Origin: Cylindrotheca closterium
Lineage: Eukaryota > Bacillariophyta > Bacillariophyceae > Bacillariales > Bacillariaceae
Length of the DNA stretch: 64,000 nt
Assembly: GCA_933822405.4 (NCBI GenBank)
Contig: CAKOGP040002424.1
Location: forward strand, 503,559-567,558
Direction: 5' to 3'
Positions 58,895 through 64,000 of the stretch are shown here, one piece after another. The first letter of the stretch is position 1. The number at the start of each line of letters is the position of its first letter. The notes under the pieces are model-generated. The model saw only the letters and a program-made list of their open reading frames with translations, did no database searches and was not told the origin of the DNA. Both the position numbers and the translations under genes were made by a program.

Positions 58895-61714
58895 CTAACA
58901 ATCAACAGTGGCTTCTTCTTTTCCCATCGGTTCTTGCAGCGGTGCTAAAGCTGGCCCTTTCCCAGCATCAACATCTTGCACCAGATTTTCAATCCTATAG
59001 ATCAGTCGGGGATTTGCTTGTAGTAGAGGATTTGGGATGTCCTCAAATAGCTTGGGCTTTGCCGGTGGGTCATCGTCATCGTCTCTATAGGCGAGCGAAA
59101 GATGTTTCAGATACTCCATGTGCTTTTCTAATATATGTTCTGCTTCCGATTCCTTCAATGCGCCCATGTGGACCATTTTTTCGACGTGGTGCATTTTCAT
59201 ATTCAAAAGAATTTTACAGAGTTTGTACGATGCCGTCCTCTGAAGAACATCAGTGTCGTATCCTTTTAGTGCCATCTGTGCTAGAGCGTACTGTTCCATA
59301 CTTTCTTGAATTACAATCTTGGCGGATTCGTTCATACTGCTGTCAGTATCTTCAAACTCGAATGCGAAATGCTTTCGAGATTCTTCATGCGCCGCCATGA
59401 ACGCCATAGCCCGTTCAATCGTCAACTCATCGCCAGCCACGTCTAAATCTGGGTTGGATTGTAGTCCAGATTTAGACTTGTCGAAACACTTTTTACTTTT
59501 CTCAATCCTCGCCTCCCATCTTGCCATTGGATCGTGAATTTCAACCAAATGCTTCCAATCCTGCAGTGGTCTGCCCTTGTGTATGTCGTGGGAAGCAAAG
59601 TCCAAACTTTGGTCAAGCGCTATTGCAAGGAAGTGTTCGTTTTCCAACTCTCCGCGCGTAACTTGCTTCTCATACTGTGCTCTCAGAATGGAGACAAAAA
59701 AGAGTCTTAGCTCCCTTGTTGATAGCGCATCATGTCCCATCATTGCGCGGATATTGCTCGAATGACGTCGGTGCCTTCTCCTTCTCATTTGATGCCTTGA
59801 TGCGCGAACGTAGTTGTCGAATTCGCCTAGTATTTCTTCATCTGTCACTTCTACTTCCATGTAGTGACTTAGTTTAGGATCACTCTCCAAGTGTGGAAGA
59901 ACATGTTTGAGAAAAGGAGGAGCATAGTCTATACCATGCGTCTTCTTGTGTTTTCTCACGGCATCCAGAAATTGGGTCCTAGTCAAAGTGCTCAAGGATG
60001 GTACGTGCTTCTTGACAAAGAGAAAGTCCGTGTGATAGAATCTTGGTTGAGAAAGTAAGCGAACAAAATCATCAATAGCATATGATCTGAGTTTCACTTC
60101 TAGTGTCTTGATGATCAACGACCGGGCTTCTGTAGAATCAGCGAGTCCGAGCTTGCGTAAGAGTGGTCCTGCCGTGATACCATTGAATACCAAAGTCATG
60201 AAGGCAATGCCTCCGACCATGACAAAAGCCTGAGTTGTGTGTAATTCAGCCTCGGTATCAAATCTTCCCCCAGCTAATTCGCTAGCTTCGTTGTCCAGGG
60301 CAATTGCCAAGGCGATGCCAAGCGCTCCACGCAGTCCTCCATAAACTTGAAAGAGGGCTTCCCTGGGATCGGATTTGAGACCAATGCGAGACGTCAGGGG
60401 ATAAACAGATGCAAATAGGACTCCGCGAATAATATGGAGCATTACATAAAGCAAAAAAAGATATGCCCAGTCGATTCCGTGAAAAACACCCATCTTTTCG
60501 CCGCTTGCAACAGCAGCTCCCCATAGGATACCTCCCAAGGTGAAAAGAATTGTATTCAAAATATGCTCCAGGATGCTTAAGAAGTCTTCTAGTAGCTTCA
60601 AGTCTGATCAATTTTCAAAAACAATGAGTCGAGAAACAACAAACTTGCGGATGAGGATCAAAGTCGAATAACTCCCACACAATCCCCCACACAAAGAAAC
60701 TGATGGCTTCGTACCGTTGATGGTCGCTCTCCCAAGCGATTTGATCATCAAACCAGCAACTACTGTGGAAATAACACCACTAGTTTTCCAGACAAAATCG
60801 GCCGTATAAAAGTTGAGGTAGGCCATTCCAATGATTGAGGTGACTTGCACAATATTCTCCTCGCGACTGACCCGACGGTCCAGATACAAGAGCATGCTGA
60901 TTTGCAAAATTCCAAACATTATTCCAACCGCAGTTCCACCCAAGGCCTTTTGGAAAAACATGGCTACTCCCTTGGCAAGATCAATGTTCTCGGCATGTTC
61001 GTCACCTCCAATATATTGTAAATCTTCAAAGAAGTACTTTTGAACAAAAATGGAGTAGAAAACAATAGCAGCTCCATCGTTCAGTAGAGATTCGCCTGCA
61101 ATGTGTATTTGGAGACGAGGAGGAGCTCCGACCTCTTCCAAGAGTGCAGCCACTGCTACTGGATCAGTAGCAGCCAAGATCGCACCAAATGTCATGGCCA
61201 AATTGAAAGGCCAGCCGTATGGGAAAATATAGTATGCGACGAGAGCCGTCAAGACGGTTCCCGCCAAAACCAGGGGGAAAGCAAAGATTAGCAGCTGACT
61301 TATAGAACGGAAGAAATGGTGCACATTTTGCGACATGGCATCCTTGAACAAGAGCCCCGGCAAGAACACCAGCAGCAAGACTTCACCGTTGATGCCAATC
61401 CAAAGACGAATGCCCTGGTCTATATGATCTTTAAAGTCACCAATTTCAACGACGATTCCCATGATGGTTCCCAAGAGAAACATTACGGCAGTGTACGGCA
61501 AAGCCTTGGCATATCGTGACAAGATATAGAACACAAATACTCCTAAGGTGACTGTAAATGATGGAAATAACACAGCGTAAGGTGGTTCAGGCAACTCTCC
61601 CTCTTCTTCACCATGATGAGGTTCATCCGTGATCTCGGCATCCTCCGTGGTCTCGGCATGAGCCGCACAGAATAGGAGTATGAGCGGCAGGACTATGCTT
61701 GGACGTATCGTCAT
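58895..61714 (-). CDS. SLC9/CPA1-type Na+/H+ antiporter with long cytosolic C-terminus
   Basis: Two exons on the minus strand: 61714-60715 and 60603-58895; 902 aa. Donor GTACGA, acceptor GATCAG. The splice joins GRATIN to a segment with DFLSILEHILNTILF in frame, matching the usual spacing between transmembrane helices. A signal peptide (MTIRPSIVLPLILLFCAAHA) precedes an acidic Glu/His-rich segment and about 12 membrane helices. The CPA1 ion-binding region is clear: FGAILAATDPVAVAAL and IAGESLLNDGAAIVFY, with the ND pair. VYGGLRGALGIALAIAL is a further hallmark. The C-terminal about 430 residues are cytosolic, basic then acidic (RRRRHRRHSS), without a recognisable cyclic-nucleotide domain. It is probably a plasma-membrane or endomembrane Na+(K+)/H+ exchanger for ion and pH homeostasis. 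Confidence 0.92.
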
Positions 61715-62017
61715 CCTGATGTTTTGTGCCCGATTGTGGGAACTCGTCGGAAGCTTTTTGAAGGGGGATCTTTCATCTTTCCACCGAACTTAGGGTGCGG
61801 TTCGCATCCTTGTGTTTACTAGTATTTGTGACCAATTCGACCAACTATTCAAGTTCATCGCTTTGGTGTAGAAAGAAACAGATGAACTAAAGTAATGATG
61901 GTGACTGTAAGTTGTGTCGTATCAGGTATGATATCAGTACCATTGACTTATTCAGCCGCTCGAAGTGAGTGAAAACAAATGGAAAAATGGAACACAAAGC
62001 CAACGCAAAAGGTAAAA
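61715..62017. other. Spacer upstream of antiporter gene
   Basis: 303 bp holding the antiporter promoter region and the TTTT terminator of the minus-strand tRNA-Ser. Nothing else is seen. Confidence 0.5.
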
Positions 62018-62099
62018 CGACATCGGAAAGATTCGAACTTTCGCGTTCAAAGAACAATGGATTAGCAATCCATCGCCTTAACCACTCGGCCACGATGTC
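62018..62099 (-). tRNA. tRNA-Ser(GCU), second copy, inverted
   Basis: Identical over all 82 nt to the gene at 58526-58607 and in the opposite orientation, about 3.4 kb away. Flanks are not similar beyond the tRNA. A TTTT terminator follows its 3' end. Confidence 0.95.
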
Positions 62100-62230
62100 A
62101 CGGGTTATTTTTGTGCAAAACGATCATTAGTATCAATCTAAAAGTTTGCCATTTAAAATCAAGTTCCAGTGTAATTAAAAGAACCCAGGTGTAGCAATAT
62201 GCATGAATCAGTTCTATTTTTTACTCTTAT

Positions 62231-63991
62231 TTACTTCTTATTTGCCCAGGATTTGGGTGATATTGATTCCTGTTCCATAAATATTCGGAACGCCGAATCG
62301 TCAACCCTGGCAATATCCTCAGGGCTGTAATCCAAAATTTCGTCCGGGAAATATTCCTTGGCTACAATGTGACCCCGGCCACGCTCCTTTGGATCCTCCA
62401 CAAGAGCATCATAGGCTCTGGCAAACCCTCTTCGGACCCCTTCAAAGATTGCCTTCCGGTCAACTTCAAGTCGAGCAATTTCCTCCGACCCTGGTGGTAG
62501 CGCCAGTGCCAACGTGTGTGGTTCGGAAGTATCCTTGTAGTCTCGTGTACTGTGAGCTGCTTCGTTCATTTCAATAATATTCTTGGCATAAAGCTTCTTG
62601 TGAAGTTGATGCGACATGTATTGAAAGACGTTAGGGAGTTTGTTCTTTCGCAAGAAAAAGCGACGGAATATCAGTCGCTCCAAGACGCCTCCCTTCCCAG
62701 TCACATCAGTACCATCCGCTCTTGATCGAAGGACAATGACATGGGTTGCTCCTTCCTTGAAGGCTGATTCATAAGGAAGGGGTCCATGGACCAAGGCATC
62801 GGCCACAGGTTCATAGTCTGGGTCGTCAAGTCCATTGCGAATGACAAACTTTGGCTTCTCGGGGTCGTTATTCTCATTGGACTTGATATTCATGACAGGT
62901 CCCGCAATTCCTGGTAATAGACAAGAGGCATGCATACATTCACTCATCTCTTCAATGGAAGTAAAATGGCCGCTTTCCATGCCCATGACAACTGCCTCTT
63001 GACGTTTCAATCCGGACGCAACAACCTTGAGTGGTTGCACCTTTTGTCGTTGGGCAAATTTTTCCCAATCCAGTGGCTTCGTTCGCTGCATGGTTTCTTT
63101 CAATAGAAATGGCAAGTTCAAGACGGGTTTGCCATTGTTGCGACGTCCCAAAACATCCTTGAACAAGCGAGGATCGGCCAAGCCGAATCCAAGCACTCGC
63201 AACAAGCGACTAGTGTCAATAAAGTTCTTTCCAGCGGTTGTTAGTTTGTCGTAGTAGACTTCTGGACCTAACCACTGCAATTGGCCAGTGATAAAGTAGG
63301 CTCCGACCACCGAACCGGCAGAGGATCCATAAACCACATCGACCGCATCTCGCAAACCAAGGTAATTGATTGCACAGACCATTCCACCGGAAATGCACCC
63401 TCTCATACCACCACCTTCAATCACCAAGGCAATCTTGCACCCATCGTCTCGCTTTCCCCCTTCGACGCACTGCGAACCATTTGCTTTTCGTTCGTGCAAC
63501 AGTTTGGCCACTGGATGCACATAGTCCAAGTGTTCTGTAGACCCAATGATTTGGGTATCACCGCACACCGAGAGTGATCGAATTAGACTATCCGAATCAA
63601 TCTTACCTTCCTTGTTCCGGAATCGTCTTTGTTTGTCGGCAAAGTACGAATCGAGGTCTCTTAGATTTGTAATTTCGAATGTTTCGGGTACTTTCTTGGC
63701 GGAGGCGGCTTCTCGAATCTCCTTTTGGTCATGGGACACTCGCTTGAATCCCAGTTTGTTCAAGAATCGCAGTCGCTTCGAGGGTGGTTTCAAATTATTG
63801 TCATTGTTTTTATTGTTGTTCATTTCCTCAATGTCGTGCTCCGAGGGAGAGGTGGTGACGGAATGTCCGTTGCCATGAGAATAGACAAACGAAGGTTTCA
63901 GTTGTCCCAACGGCACAAATCCACTGATCTGAAATGGTGACAGGAATACCAAGACAACATAGAGTATAGTCGAGTAGGATTTCGTCGACAT
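62231..63991 (-). CDS. Patatin-like phospholipase, predicted plastid-targeted
   Basis: Single exon, 586 aa. The oxyanion loop GGGMRG (about 195) and the nucleophile elbow YGSSAGS (GxSxG, about 222) identify a patatin-type Ser-Asp lipid acyl hydrolase. The Asp motif, usually D-G-[GA], reads VADALVHGPLPYESA here, the variant typical of a eukaryotic subfamily that continues THVIVLRSRADG. The N-terminus has a signal peptide (YSTILYVVLVFLSPFQISG) followed by FVPLG, an ASAFAP-like cleavage with Phe at +1, then a Ser-rich transit-like part and an Asn-run (MNNNKNNDNN). This suggests plastid lipid turnover. The start codon lies 9 bp inside the window end, so the upstream region is not included. Confidence 0.88.
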   Translation of the reverse strand: MSTKSYSTILYVVLVFLSPFQISGFVPLGQLKPSFVYSHGNGHSVTTSPSEHDIEEMNNNKNNDNNLKPPSKRLRFLNKLGFKRVSHDQKEIREAASAKKVPETFEITNLRDLDSYFADKQRRFRNKEGKIDSDSLIRSLSVCGDTQIIGSTEHLDYVHPVAKLLHERKANGSQCVEGGKRDDGCKIALVIEGGGMRGCISGGMVCAINYLGLRDAVDVVYGSSAGSVVGAYFITGQLQWLGPEVYYDKLTTAGKNFIDTSRLLRVLGFGLADPRLFKDVLGRRNNGKPVLNLPFLLKETMQRTKPLDWEKFAQRQKVQPLKVVASGLKRQEAVVMGMESGHFTSIEEMSECMHASCLLPGIAGPVMNIKSNENNDPEKPKFVIRNGLDDPDYEPVADALVHGPLPYESAFKEGATHVIVLRSRADGTDVTGKGGVLERLIFRRFFLRKNKLPNVFQYMSHQLHKKLYAKNIIEMNEAAHSTRDYKDTSEPHTLALALPPGSEEIARLEVDRKAIFEGVRRGFARAYDALVEDPKERGRGHIVAKEYFPDEILDYSPEDIARVDDSAFRIFMEQESISPKSWANKK

Positions 63992-64000
63992 TGTGATGTG

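Noticed and set aside
60608..60715. Frameshift in the Na+/H+ antiporter
   Set aside because: The apparent break disappears when a GT-AG intron (60604-60714) is removed; the joined frame matches the family spacing.

Overview
The window looks like nuclear DNA of a diatom, probably a pennate one. Protein-coding genes have few short GT-AG introns, often with GTAAGT or GTACGT donors. Several proteins start with a signal peptide followed by the ASAFAP-like cleavage motif of secondary plastids (F at +1): DUF1350 protein, diaminopimelate decarboxylase and patatin lipase. Three genes carry DUF6824, a domain I know mainly from diatoms. Two tRNA genes sit between protein genes and end in Pol III T-runs. 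I cannot name the species.

Layout: 0.9-13.2 kb holds EndoU ribonuclease, a DUF1350 plastid hydrolase, Derlin, XPC/Rad4, a monothiol CGFS glutaredoxin, a MYND-finger/UBE3D-like fusion and a GT64 glycosyltransferase. A gene-poor block (13.2-14.7 kb) ends with an intron-containing tRNA-Ala(CGC). From 15.0 to 21.2 kb lies a tandem array of three near-identical genes fusing a CRAL-TRIO-like region to two DUF6824 domains, with a truncated relic of a fourth copy. From 22.1 to 37.6 kb come an MDR-like mitochondrial protein, Mpv17, a divergent mitochondrial-carrier-family protein with a signal peptide, PEX16, telomerase reverse transcriptase, a BAH-ELM2-SANT protein with a Sin3-PAH-like tail, diaminopimelate decarboxylase and an unknown membrane protein. 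From 38.4 to 64 kb come an FLVCR-like MFS transporter with a Gln-rich loop, a ubiquitin-activating E1 with an N-terminal signal sequence (candidate for the symbiont-derived ERAD-like import system), an F-box-like protein, a class V aminotransferase with five introns, MSH4, a PAS/PAS histidine kinase with a receiver domain, a PPR/TPR-like protein, an SLC9-type Na+/H+ antiporter and a plastid patatin-like lipase. A pair of identical, inverted tRNA-Ser(GCU) genes brackets the antiporter.

The genes do not form one pathway. Shared themes are genome maintenance (XPC, TERT, MSH4), ubiquitin/ERAD (Derlin, E1, UBE3D-like, F-box-like) and organelle function. Many neighbours are divergent pairs with 150-660 bp between starts. 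There are three N-gaps: one inside the UBE3D-like gene, one after the MDR-like gene, and one at 58030 flanked by an exact 127-bp duplication that is almost certainly an assembly artefact.

The best candidates for undescribed biology are the CRAL-TRIO/DUF6824 array with its mosaic exchange pattern, and the BAH-ELM2-SANT-PAH-like architecture. Function calls come from reading motifs by eye; no database search was run.
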